This document shows, piece after piece, positions 1-9,797 of a DNA stretch of 64,000 nucleotides. The notes beneath the pieces were generated by a model, which saw only the letters and a list, made by a program, of their open reading frames with translations, ran no database searches and was not told where the DNA came from. Source of the DNA: Cryoendolithus antarcticus (taxonomy: Eukaryota; Ascomycota; Dothideomycetes; Cladosporiales; Cladosporiaceae); the NCBI GenBank assembly GCA_002077065.1, contig NAJO01000065.1, positions 98,725-162,724 on the forward strand, given 5' to 3'. Made by a program: the position numbers and the translations under genes. Positions within the stretch are counted from its first letter, which is position 1. Each line of letters opens with the position of its first letter.

Positions 1-802
1 GTGCTCAATGTTGCCCTGTGGATGTTATGTCGCGTGAGGTCTCGAGCGAAAGCAGATGGATTGGCGAGGGTCTTGCTTGCGAATCGTCGACATGACGGCG
101 CAGGGACGAGGCGAAACATCAAATCCGCCAACAACGCCGCCACAGAGACTCCAGGACCTAAGAGGCAAATAGGGATACCAGGAGGGTGGAGCGGCACAGT
201 CAAGAACTGGCGCGTGGGACATCTGTAGTTGTCTTGTCATGACGTCTGCATCGGGATGTCACCGCTCTCGCTTTCCGAGCTCGCATTCACCATACATGTA
301 ATGATCAAGATGACCTTGATATTCCTTCTTTCACCATTGCACACCTCGCGTGGTATGAATTCGCCGCAAACATAGCGTGAGCCTCTCGTGGAGATCCTGA
401 CCGCCTCACTGGCGACGTTGGTGCATGCTGGCGCCAGCCATCACGCGTTGCTCGTGGAACCCGCGTCGAGGAATACAGAGGCCTTCAACCACATGACCCA
501 GCTCGCTTCAGGATGATTCCACGTCGTCTCTGCTCATCAAACCCGGTGCAATTGTCTCTGATGAGTGCGAGACTGCATGCCAGTCTGATTTGAATGTTCA
601 GGTACGATGATGCTGGATCACCACTCACGTCTGTATCTGGTAATTCAAGTGCGTTCTCCTCCGCTCACGGTTGTGCTTGACTCGTCCACGCTCGTATCGC
701 GCCTTCTGTAGCAGACTGCCACTCTCACGGTCGGCCTGAGAACCGACACACAAGCAACACTGCGACCTTGAGTGGGATTCGCCAGTACCTATAGCCACTA
801 CT
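1..802. other. Left edge, no supported gene
   Basis: Short open frames occur on both strands but none shows a recognisable domain, a convincing start context or fungal splice structure. The right part (about 620-802) is presumably the promoter of the broken BTB gene that begins at 803. A gene running off the left edge cannot be excluded. Confidence 0.5.
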
Positions 803-1458
803 ATGGACATCGGTGACGACCTCAACGTGTCGCGCTCTTCATCGCGGGACGAAATGAACGTGAATCCTCTCAAGCGCAAATGGATTGAGTAAGTCATCAG
901 GAAACACTGCGCCTACTTAGCTGATCTCCTACGTAGAGTCGACTATGGCGACTTGCTCGAAGTGAAAGTGGGCGATCCGTCGGCGCCGAGGATCTTCAAA
1001 GCGCATAGAGATGTGATTTACAAGAAGAGCAAGTTCCTGGCCGCAGCTGCTACGGAGAGCTGGATGGAGGGCCAGCAGACAATGATTAGGCTTACGGAGG
1101 TGGATGGTAAAATCTCCGCGACATATGTTCACTGCATCTACGTCAAGAGAATCTTCCGCCTGATTAGACGGTGACTAGTATGGAGGTGTACCCTGCACCT
1201 GCTAGCCGATCGACTGGGAGACGTACCGGCTCGCAATGCCGTGATGAGCATCCTTTTCGACCTGTGGCAATCCAATCTGCCGAGCCTGCACAATGTTCTG
1301 GTCATCGATCAGGGGGCGGCGTACTCGTCAAAACCCCTCCCCCCCCCCCCCCCACCCACCTATTGCTTCAGGAAAGGTTTGTAACGTGTACGAACAAGAC
1401 TTGGCCACTACAGCAGGCGACATATCTTCCACCAGATTTTCTGGCTGGTGTCGCGGTC
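803..1458 (+). pseudogene. Broken BTB/POZ-domain gene (copy 1 of 3)
   Basis: Exon 1 is 803-888 and begins MDIGDD. A 48-base intron (889-936, GTAAGT...ACGTAG) interrupts a GAA codon, and exon 2 opens with the start of a BTB domain (residues VDYGDLLEVKVG, then HRDVIYKKSKF). The frame stops at TGA 1172-1174. Beyond that stop the same frame resumes homology to copy 2 (LLADRLGDVPARN against SLADSLDDVAARN). The homology then shifts frame near a run of 15 C (1339-1353) and ends about 1458 with PLQQATYLPPDFL, matching LEQEADNYPPSFF in copy 2. A nonsense codon or paired frameshifts plus a homopolymer frameshift make this a probable pseudogene. Fungal BTB proteins commonly act as protein-interaction or cullin-3 adaptor modules; this copy would encode only part of the domain. 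The poly-C shift could be a sequencing error; the upstream stop is harder to explain that way. Confidence 0.8.
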
Positions 1459-1898
1459 TGAGTGCTTTGTGAAACGACCAAGAATCACCTCTGGGGTATC
1501 AAAAGCTGAAGAGCGGTCTCCAGGAAGAAGTGGAGCAGGTTTGAGGTACATCGGAAAATGGAATGCGCTGTCACGGGCTATGATTTATGCTCGTGAGAGC
1601 GCGGCGGCGTTCTACCACAAGGCGGAAGTTGTTAGCTGATACTAATGCAACGGACGGCGAGACCTTACCTCACCGGCATAGAGGATGAAATCTCAAAAGC
1701 ACTGCTGAGGAGCATGGGCGAAAGTGCATTGGTGGGTCCTCTGCACGTCTCACTGGCATTGCACGGGTCATGTAATTGAGTCCCATTAGCTGCATTAAGG
1801 TTTTGCGCCTGCATCAAGTTTGCTTATATCTTCGCGATCACCTTCACTCAGCCTTTCACGCCACTGCTTACCTCACGTTTTTCTCAAGCCCTGCCAAC
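1459..1898. other. Intergenic, BTB copy 1 to copy 2
   Basis: No gene is supported. The last 100 bases are pyrimidine-rich and lie just upstream of the next BTB start, so they probably hold its promoter. Confidence 0.5.
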
Positions 1899-2611
1899 AT
1901 GGCCAGCTCACCGTCGGCCGCCAGTGCGGACAATAGTATCAATCCCCTCAAGCGTAAATGCGTCGAGTAAGCTTATGCAAAGCTGCGTTAGTCGAAGCGT
2001 ACTGCTAACCAATATGCAGGCAGGACTATACCGATATTCTTGAAGTCAGAGTGGATACGCCTTCCGCGCCGAAGATATTTTGGGTGCACAGAGATGCCAT
2101 CTGTAAAACCTCCAAATTCTTCAACGCTGCGACTTCAGAAAGGTGGGCGACAGCCGACGACAAATCAATCAAGCTGCCAGGAGAAGACGCGAACGTGTTC
2201 GCAAAGTATTTACACTGGGTGTATCACGATGAGATTAGCATTGAGGCGACGTATCTAGATCCGACGGATCTCGTGAAGTTCTATTCCTTGGCCGACAGCC
2301 TGGACGACGTCGCCGCTCGCAACCGCACCACCGACATCCTTCTGGACGCCTGGCTGTCGAAGGTTCCTAAGCAAGAATGTACATGGGAGGTGTTCGAGAT
2401 GACACCGCCGACCTCGAAGTTGCGCCTGCTGGTAGTGCACTTCTACCTCGCGAACGTCTCTACTCGCTGGCTCGAGCAAGAAGCTGACAATTACCCACCC
2501 TCTTTCTTCCGGCAACTTGCTATGGAAGCTATGAGACACATGAGACAGAACGTGAAGATTACTACCAATGAGATACGACACGGCCGAAAGAAATATCAAG
2601 AGGAGTGTTAA
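1899..2611 (+). CDS. BTB/POZ-domain protein (intact copy 2 of 3)
   Basis: Exons 1899-1966 and 2020-2611 give a 219-residue protein. The 53-base intron (GTAAGC...ATGCAG) splits the GAG codon that ends the basic motif PLKRKCVE, at the same place and phase as in the two flanking paralogs. A BTB domain occupies about residues 25-130: a first strand ILEVRV, then the typical VHRDAICKTSKFF (equivalent of HK..L...S.yF), then YLHWVYHDEI. The C-terminal part is helical with no recognised motif. This is the only undamaged member of the tandem trio. BTB domains dimerise and often recruit substrates to cullin-3 ubiquitin ligases; no MATH, Kelch or zinc-finger partner domain is present, so the partner is unknown. 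Confidence 0.85.
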
Positions 2612-2859
2612 GGTAGTGATGAGGCTTGTCAAAGGCTCGTTCTTGCCATGATGCGGTCCAGTGAGTCCATCATGCCTTCCCGTCCTGAGCTGTCGGACTT
2701 GCACTCACCTTCGAGCAGCTTACTGCGACTTCCGATATGAGAGGAGCTCATTCTCCTCACTCCACTTACCTTCACTCACTTGTATGCCAATCATCACGTC
2801 TCCACCAATCGTCACTTCTCCATCAATACATACTATCACCTCCTGCCAATGTGCACACC

Positions 2860-3515
2860 ATGCCCTCTCCTCCAAGAAGCCCAGCTCGCACCACTGATGG
2901 AGTCAATAAACCACCAAAGCGCAAGTACACAGAATGAATTTCGGATTGTCCCGTGTTGTACGAAATGATATGACTGACAGCAGCAGATTCGACTACGCCG
3001 AAGCCATCAGCGTCATCGTCGGAAAGGAAGACACGACTCGCACATTCATCGTCCACCAAGACCTCATCTGCGCCAAGTCAAAGATCTTCAAGGCTGCCTG
3101 CTCGACGCGCTGGCCAGAGGGGCAGGAGAAGACAGTCAAGCTGGAGGTTGGCAACGACAATTCTCCTGCACATGCAATAGAGTGCATGGACGTGTACCTG
3201 CTCGCGGTTCGCCTAGATGACACAGCTCTGCGCGACCACGCAACGATCTGGTTCCGCAACGCTTGTCTTGGGACGACGATGTATTGCCTGGGACGGACAT
3301 TTGTGCAATGTGTATACAACAGCACTGTCGCGGGCTCCAATTTCCGCGCTTTGATGGTGGACACATATTGAGCGGCCAAAGATCGACAGAGCTTCCATGC
3401 TTCGAACTTAGAGTTTGTTGAGGAGCTTGCGAATGCGGCACTCCGCCATTTGCCGACCGGGTCTGCGTTTGCGGATATGGAGGATAAGTATCTCGAGGGC
3501 GTGAACGAAGGGTGA
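2860..3515 (+). pseudogene. Broken BTB/POZ-domain gene (copy 3 of 3)
   Basis: The first exon (2860-2933, starting MPSPPRS and ending PPKRKYTE) matches the design of copies 1 and 2, but the expected donor GT is AT (2934-2935, ATGAAT). Exon 2 starts at 2987 after CAGCAG and phase is kept (EFDYAEAISV). Without splicing the frame ends at TGA 2935-2937. The base change also creates an ATG at 2934, which opens a 145-codon frame straight through the intron to TGA 3369. Relative to copy 2 the second half of the BTB fold is deleted (about 25 residues after VKLEVGNDN). After TGA 3369-3371 the same frame continues with homology (FVEELANAALRHL) to a stop at 3513-3515. A lost donor, an internal deletion and a nonsense codon point to a pseudogene, though a shortened protein starting at 2934 remains possible. 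Confidence 0.75.
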
Positions 3516-3592
3516 AACTAGAGAATGGAGGAAGTGGCAGTAGGGGCCACATCGAGAGTCTCCAGTGAGAGGATGGAAAGCCGTATAGGCAC

Positions 3593-4357
3593 TCAGACAT
3601 ACCCCTGGCCCCTCGCCTCCCTCCCGGCCCGACTGCTCCTCCACAGCCCCCTCTTCGCCGTCCGTCCACCCATCCTCACAACTCCAATCAAATGCTGCAC
3701 CCCCGCCACAACCCCATCCACAACCTGCACCTCCGCCCCAACAGCCTCCTGCACCGCAGCTTGCATATCAGTCATGCCCGCACACCCTAATGTAAGCACA
3801 TCCGCGCCATCGATCTCCACGAGCTCCTTCGCCACGGTCATCATGCGATCTAGGACTTGTTGTCGAGGAAGGCGCTCGAGGTCTAGCACGCCGAGATCAC
3901 AGCTGCGGACGCCGGCGAGGGAGGATGTGAAACCGTAGGCGGCGAAGCCGTCGCGGTGGGCGATTGCGGAGCGGGAGCTGGTGGACACTACGCCGATGCG
4001 GGCGCCGAGCGTTCGGGCGTAGAAGAGACTTGCTTCCATGATTCCGATGATGGGTACGTCGAGTTCTTCTCTCAGCATCGGGATCAGAGCGTGGCTGCTA
4101 TAGCACGCCACTAGGATTGCGTCGTAGTGCTCCTTTGCTTGTAGGGGAAGTAAGGCGCGGAATGCTGCGGCGGAGGAGAGCACGTTGTCGACGGCGCCTT
4201 CTATGGCTGATGGACCGGGGTGAGGGGATGTGAAGCCGTGAACCGAGCCGTCTGGGGGAAGAGTTGGAGTGACGAGTTTGAGGCAGCTGTCTGTCATGGA
4301 GGAGGTGGCGTTGGGGTTGGCGATGAGGATGCGGATTTTGGGCTTGGTGTCGGCCAT
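3593..4357 (-). CDS. Asp/Glu/hydantoin racemase family protein (DCG1-like)
   Basis: A single-exon frame of 254 residues. The N-terminus (KIRILIANPNATSSMT) is the family signature strand and phosphate/substrate loop. The two catalytic cysteines expected in cofactor-independent racemases sit at C85 (VACYSSH) and C192 (LGCAGM). This family includes hydantoin and allantoin racemases and yeast Dcg1, whose gene is regulated with nitrogen catabolite genes; the true substrate here is unknown. About 20 C-terminal residues after LIGVVRMGG look like a non-conserved tail. The ATG at 4357 directly precedes the conserved start, with no in-frame ATG needed upstream. It is convergent with BTB copy 3, whose relic ends 77 bases away. 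Confidence 0.85.
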   Translation of the reverse strand: MADTKPKIRILIANPNATSSMTDSCLKLVTPTLPPDGSVHGFTSPHPGPSAIEGAVDNVLSSAAAFRALLPLQAKEHYDAILVACYSSHALIPMLREELDVPIIGIMEASLFYARTLGARIGVVSTSSRSAIAHRDGFAAYGFTSSLAGVRSCDLGVLDLERLPRQQVLDRMMTVAKELVEIDGADVLTLGCAGMTDMQAAVQEAVGAEVQVVDGVVAGVQHLIGVVRMGGRTAKRGLWRSSRAGREARGQGYV

Positions 4358-5098
4358 GGTGATGTGGAATGCGGCCGGAACAGTGGAGTAGTACTCGAGG
4401 TCCAGTCGTCGTTATCACTGAATGCTTCGTTCACAGCTTCGGAAGTAATAGCCTATCGTCAGCTCAGCTCGGTGTAAGTGAGTTTATCGGCTTCCAGCTC
4501 ACTAAGTCGCAAATGGTATCACTGATCAGGACAGTATGGAATGGCAACGGGAAAATAGCGGAAAAGGGTAGAAGAGACGTTGTTCAATGACCTTATCTAG
4601 TACCTGCCTATACCTTATCCTCTTGGCCGCAGCTAATGCACAGTGGCCGTTGCAAGTCATGATGATTTGCTGATGTGCCGATCATCTCCAAGCCTTTGTA
4701 AGCTTGGTGAATGGCCGGTCGATGAGATACGTAGATGATCTAGTGATACATTCTGAAGGTTGAAAGGTATCAGGACGTGTCTCAAGGTTCCCCGGCAATG
4801 ACCTCCACACATCATCCCATCCGGTACGGTACCACATCCATGTGCTGAGCTAGAGACTTATATGTTGGGGTCATCATGCTTGACAACGATCCTGTGATGT
4901 ATAACAGTGATTTACAAATGTAATGCGTAGTCTACATCTGCTGCATTCTAGAGTACCGGAAATCCCGGCTAGAAGCCCACCAACACCGCCTGCGGTCGCT
5001 TTTCCCAAGGGGCATCTTCGCCATCGATCAACTTATCTCTAGATGCTCGCAAATCAGTCATCGATCTCATCCGCTAGGTAGGTCTCCTCGTGACAACT
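4358..5098. other. Intergenic, 741 bp
   Basis: This stretch separates the racemase start from the lactonase stop. No frame with convincing coding character and no RNA gene could be seen. It should contain the racemase promoter at its left end and the lactonase 3' region at its right end. Confidence 0.5.
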
Positions 5099-6298
5099 CT
5101 ACCCGCTAAGCTGCCCTTCCTGATCCCACACCACACACGTAACATTGCCCGCAATTGGTACCCTTGCAATGGGCTCGCCGATCAACCCTGAAGCCACATC
5201 GCGCTTCAGGATGGCTACATTCCCACTCAGCTGGTTCCCTACAGCTACGAATCCACCTGACGGGCTCAAGCTGAACTGCCGAGGGTACAAGCCGCCACTC
5301 GGCCAGATCTGCGTGAACACTAATGCGCCGTTGGGCTGAAGCGCGAACGTCGTGAGAGAGTCGGACGGTATCGGCGAGCCACCTGTTGCGTTCGGTAGAG
5401 AGAACAGTGTGCTGTTCCTGTTGCTGACGATTAGAAAGCGGTTGTCAGGCGACACTACCACGCCAGCGGGCGCGTTGATACGCTCATGGTTCAGCAGGCC
5501 AAGGGTGGGTGTCTGCGAGAGAAGAGTGAAGTTCAGCCCGCCTGACGAAGGTTGGTAGGTCACGCTGTAGCTGAGGATCGCGCTGGTGAGTTCGGTGGCG
5601 AGGTGGAAGTAGGTCGTTCCGCCTGGGATGCCGGAGGGATTGTAGAAAACTCCATGGCGGGGTCCTGAGCCAGCGGGAGCTTTGAGAGAGGTCTTCTCGG
5701 TGAGAATAAGTGTCGTCGGGTTGATTGAGAAGATACGGACGAGATCTGCGCCGAGATCCGGGACGACGATGTACTGGCCTGTTGGGTCAAGGATTGTCTC
5801 GTGCTCGTGCGGAGCGTCTTGGCGGTCGGGCACTGTGCCGGGCGCTGAGAGGGTGAAGGGGAAGGACTGCGAGGCTGAGAATTGTCCGCCACCGTTCAGG
5901 TACCACGTCGTGACCGCTGAGCCGGTGTAGTGGGCGAGAGCGATTGCTCGACGGCCAGCAGGATTGCCATATATTGTGCCATGCACTGGGCCGGAGATGA
6001 CTGTCTGGTTCTTGATGGCATTGAGACTGCCGTCTTGGTTGATGGTGAAGGAGCTTAGAGACCCGTTCAATGAGGTAAGTCCCTCGTTCTGGCAGAACAA
6101 AAGACCTCTATTGGCGTCGATGGTGAGCCACGATGGATTGGGTCCGCAAGCTGCGTTGTAGAAGGTCGGCGCCAGAGTGTAATTGCCGCTGGTCTCTGTC
6201 AGGCTCAGCGATGTGACATTACCGGCGTAGGAGCTGACGAAAAGATTGACTGCTGAAGCTGCTCCGCTGAGCGCGAGCAGAACTGTTGGGTACTTCAT
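5099..6298 (-). CDS. Secreted lactonase-type seven-bladed beta-propeller protein
   Basis: I chose the ATG at 6298 (399 residues), because it directly opens a signal peptide (MKYPTVLLALSGAASAV). The frame is open for 26 further codons upstream, but that extension is polar and would bury the signal peptide. The body has the repetitive propeller pattern of the lactonase family that includes bacterial 6-phosphogluconolactonase Pgl and fungal carboxy-cis,cis-muconate cyclase: FVSSYAGNVTSLSL at the start, PHEHETILDPTGQYIVVPD in the middle and LSPSGGFVAVGNQLSGNV near the end. Secretion fits an extracellular or cell-wall role rather than the cytosolic pentose-phosphate step. Several N-glycosylation sequons (NVT, NQT, NST) are present. 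The substrate cannot be told from sequence. Confidence 0.85.
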   Translation of the reverse strand: MKYPTVLLALSGAASAVNLFVSSYAGNVTSLSLTETSGNYTLAPTFYNAACGPNPSWLTIDANRGLLFCQNEGLTSLNGSLSSFTINQDGSLNAIKNQTVISGPVHGTIYGNPAGRRAIALAHYTGSAVTTWYLNGGGQFSASQSFPFTLSAPGTVPDRQDAPHEHETILDPTGQYIVVPDLGADLVRIFSINPTTLILTEKTSLKAPAGSGPRHGVFYNPSGIPGGTTYFHLATELTSAILSYSVTYQPSSGGLNFTLLSQTPTLGLLNHERINAPAGVVVSPDNRFLIVSNRNSTLFSLPNATGGSPIPSDSLTTFALQPNGALVFTQIWPSGGLYPRQFSLSPSGGFVAVGNQLSGNVAILKRDVASGLIGEPIARVPIAGNVTCVVWDQEGQLSG

Positions 6299-7375
6299 GC
6301 TTGACGAGTATCGACTGGAGGTTGGTCTGGAGTCGAAAGGGCACAGGACAAGCTGATGAGAGATGCAGGTGGGCACTACTCCTCAATTCTATAGCGCTCC
6401 GCTTGATGTTCGGCTTCACTACCGGCTGACGAGGATGAGGTGAGCCGTGTCAATGCACTCCGGATCGAGATTGAATGTGTGATGTTTCTATGAACGAAGT
6501 GAAGTCAAGACGGTCTGTCAGGGAGCTTGCTCATGACCATTGAAACCGAGCGCGCTGCATGCCAGATTTGGCTGCCGCTATCGATCGTCCTAGCTCAGCG
6601 CGCTCGATGGCGCAGAATATTGTACCTGACGCCTTCGATATATTGATGCGGGGATATTCAGGTACCGGATGACGGTGTTGCTGCAGGTGTGGAGCCGAAG
6701 ATGGAGCCGAGCCGGACGGAGATGGGCCGAGCAACTACACACACAGGCTTCGACGCGTCTTGCTTCTGATATGTTGATGGCTTCCATCATATTCGCGTCG
6801 TCGCTGCCAACATCGCACACCTTGCGACGTCTCCCTGGCTCCTTTCGCGAGCTATATCTGACTTCGAGCCGCGCCTGATGATTGCGGGTTTCCCGCCACG
6901 AAGAGCCGACATCTTGCGCACACGGAAGATTTATCGTACAAGTCACCATCCGTCTCATATTTCTCCCACAACGCATTCAGTGTAGCCTTCAAATCATGTC
7001 GCAATGAGGTTTCTCTACGACGCACGTTCGCTATCCATGATGACACAAGGTGAGGAGTTGTCTCATATCCTGCGCTTGCTCGCTGTGTGGGAAGGTACGT
7101 ATGGAGAGAGCGTGACTTCCTTTGATCTCTCACAATGCTCCTTCCACTTCACGCTCTCCGTCTTGCCAGACCGCCCCGCCACACTGCTTCATCTCAAATT
7201 CCGCGGGATCTCCTCCTATCTGGCAATGCAGAACGCCCGACAGCGGCGGCCTAAGCAAGCCGGCGGGATCGACCGACCAAGCCGCCTGCCAGTGGGAACT
7301 CAACTCAACAAGTCTCCTACACAGCACAGCCCGCACCTGCCACCACCCCGCAGCACCAGCAAAACTTCACTCAAC
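6299..7375. other. Divergent intergenic region, about 1.1 kb
   Basis: Open frames here, including one continuous upstream with the next gene (from 7004), look non-coding: composition changes to fungal coding character only after the ATG at 7376. The stretch probably holds the divergent promoters of the lactonase-type gene and the 7376 gene and the 5' UTR of the latter. Confidence 0.45.
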
Positions 7376-9703
7376 ATGGCACCCGAGGTCGCCAGCGACG
7401 GTGAGCCTCGTGACAAGGCTGCAGCGAAGCTCGAACGACAGCAGAAGCGTATCGAGCAAGCTGAAGCTGCTCGGGCGGCTCCGAAGCTGACTGCAAAGGC
7501 AAAGGCCAAAGCGTGGAAGCCATTCGACTTTGGCGGCGGTGAGGCTGCACCACAAGGTCCATCGCCGGTCGTCGAGACCAGAGTCAATGTCTTCCGGCCT
7601 GCCTCATCGGCATCTCTGTCTCGTCCAGTTTCACGCATCTCACACGCCACTGGTGACTCTGATGGCCGAGAGTCCTCGCAGCTAGAGTCTGGTGACTTTC
7701 AATTCTTCACTGGACGCAGGACGCGCCGACAAGCTACTGACGAGTGGCCGGAACCTCAGCAGGCCACCGTCGAAGCGACGTTCAGTAAGCGTGAGATCTG
7801 CGATGCCTTTGGCAACGAGCTACCCGGCACCAGTTTCCTTGAGTGGAACCCTGGCACCATTCACGGCCAGCTGCAGTTCATCCAGCATCCTAACGGCGAT
7901 GTGTACGCCCATCAGTGGCAAGCGTCACAATACGAGTGGAACAACATCGGCTCCTACTCCAATATCCGCAAGAAGGTCGAAGGCGGACTTGCTCGCGATC
8001 GCCTGTTGGGCGAGACCGCAATACAATCCTTACAACAGAACACACTCATCTACTTCCGCACCATTGCCAGACAGCGTGAAGCGACAGTGATGGGGCTTCC
8101 TTTTGGACAGAAAGAGATCGTGGCAGCCCTGCCTGACGTGCGACCGCCATCTGCGGCGCCTCCTGTGCCCAAAGCGCAGGTCCGCGCGGTTGAGATGCCC
8201 ACTCCGCCACCCGCGCGCAAGCAAGATGCGATCGATGACAAGATTGGACAGATCACTGAAGCCAAGCATGATCCGAACGTTCATCCAGTCGCCACGAGGA
8301 TTGCATCTGGCACCGGATCCAACATCACTGAACAGCCACCGCCGTATTCTGCTCAGCGCACACCTTCCCATGCAAGCTACAATACACCGTCGTACACACC
8401 ATACACCAACGACCCGTACTATCAAGCATCGTACGCTCAGCCTTATGGTGTTAATCCCAGCTATCTTCAACCCCTGCAGCACCCATCGTACTATCCTCAG
8501 CACACACAGCAGTGGGGTGCATCACCGACATACTATCAGCAGCCTATGCAGGCACTAAGCTACATGACTCCTGCGACGTACCTGCCGCAGTCGAGCTACG
8601 CCCAGACTGGACTGGATGTTGAGATCCAGCGCATGCGAGCACATGCCAGCTCGCAGCAAAGCTCGCCCGCCACCGCCAGTCAAGGCTCCGCGCAACAGGC
8701 AAGCTTTCACATGACTGCGGCCGGTCCCAATCCTCGCCGATCCGACCATCATCACGCTTCATCATCATCACAGCCTCCATCGACGCCATACGAGCAGCGC
8801 ACAGCAATGAGGGAGAGTATACTAAGGATGAGTGAGACGAGAGGGGAGCGCACTAAGAGCCTGGCTAACAGCCGCACCGTCCTTCACGATCCATTCCTGG
8901 CACAACCGAAAAGTGCTGAGAGTACGCCCGCTGCTAAGCCGGTACCAGAACTACCTGTCACACCAGTGAAGGAGCCAGTCAAGCGTCAGAGAAGTCCCTC
9001 TGTGGTCACTACAGGTGGCGTCACCATGCCCGCACGTCCAGGTCGTCCGCATGCGAGGTCGGTCGCCGTACCTTCGATCGCTCTCGCACCACGTTTGCCG
9101 GACACTGCATCAGTATTATCAGAGAATGATCTTCGCAACAGCAGCCCAGACCGCGAGTGGCAGCGCAAGCCAGCCGAGACCTATCACGTAGATGTTGCTC
9201 CTCTACTCGATCTCGAAGGTAGCAAAAAGTGGGATCCGTCTAACTTTAAGGAATGGTATTGGGACTACACTAAATTTGCACGCCATGAAGAGTTCTCCTA
9301 CCGCCTCAATGCCTCCTCCAGTAACGTCACAACCAATGCAGCCCCGCGACTTGCGCCTATCGGACCGCCTCGCAAGGACTCCAAAGTACCCGGCAGTGGC
9401 GACGGCTACAACGAAAAATATACTCGTTTATGGATCCCTGTGCTGGAGACGTTGGCATCATACACTACAGGGCCGGAAGAGAAGCGTCGTGATTACTTCT
9501 CTCGCTGGGCGAAGGCGCCGGAGCACGCGATTGATCGCAGCGCGACAGGCAACCAGTCGTTCTGGGATAGTCCTGCTGATGATGCTTCGACCGGCATGGA
9601 AGCTGCATTGGGATCGTCGATGAGATTTGGCAGTGTAGACTGCGTTGCTGTGGGTGGCGTCCTGGATCACAGATTCGCGCCGGTGAGATATGGGACGGAG
9701 TAA
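7376..9703 (+). CDS. Large hypothetical protein with disordered centre
   Basis: I do not recognise the family. From the ATG at 7376 (context AACATGG) the protein has 775 residues. Residues 1-60 form a basic, Ala/Lys-rich helix (AAAKLERQQKRIEQAEAA), perhaps a coiled coil. Around residues 110-240 lies a probable folded domain rich in aromatic residues (TSFLEWNPGTIHGQLQFI and the following region). The middle, about 290-560, is Pro/Gln/Tyr/Ser-rich and low-complexity, with many YxPx and Gln-rich runs. A second folded segment near the C-terminus carries KKWDPSNFKEWYWDYTKFA and a basic motif EEKRRDYFSRWAK. No signal peptide or membrane segment is seen. The frame is open for 124 codons upstream, so a longer N-terminus is possible but unlikely. 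Confidence 0.75.
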   Translation: MAPEVASDGEPRDKAAAKLERQQKRIEQAEAARAAPKLTAKAKAKAWKPFDFGGGEAAPQGPSPVVETRVNVFRPASSASLSRPVSRISHATGDSDGRESSQLESGDFQFFTGRRTRRQATDEWPEPQQATVEATFSKREICDAFGNELPGTSFLEWNPGTIHGQLQFIQHPNGDVYAHQWQASQYEWNNIGSYSNIRKKVEGGLARDRLLGETAIQSLQQNTLIYFRTIARQREATVMGLPFGQKEIVAALPDVRPPSAAPPVPKAQVRAVEMPTPPPARKQDAIDDKIGQITEAKHDPNVHPVATRIASGTGSNITEQPPPYSAQRTPSHASYNTPSYTPYTNDPYYQASYAQPYGVNPSYLQPLQHPSYYPQHTQQWGASPTYYQQPMQALSYMTPATYLPQSSYAQTGLDVEIQRMRAHASSQQSSPATASQGSAQQASFHMTAAGPNPRRSDHHHASSSSQPPSTPYEQRTAMRESILRMSETRGERTKSLANSRTVLHDPFLAQPKSAESTPAAKPVPELPVTPVKEPVKRQRSPSVVTTGGVTMPARPGRPHARSVAVPSIALAPRLPDTASVLSENDLRNSSPDREWQRKPAETYHVDVAPLLDLEGSKKWDPSNFKEWYWDYTKFARHEEFSYRLNASSSNVTTNAAPRLAPIGPPRKDSKVPGSGDGYNEKYTRLWIPVLETLASYTTGPEEKRRDYFSRWAKAPEHAIDRSATGNQSFWDSPADDASTGMEAALGSSMRFGSVDCVAVGGVLDHRFAPVRYGTE

Positions 9704-9797
9704 GATCGGAAGATGACACATCCAATGGCTTAGCTTCACTGTACACTACATACATACTCGCCAATATCAAGTTCAGGCTCATCTAGCCACCCCTCTC

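Noticed and set aside
7004..7375. 124-codon upstream extension of the 7376 gene
   Set aside because: Composition is not protein-like and the well-placed ATG at 7376 starts the coherent region.
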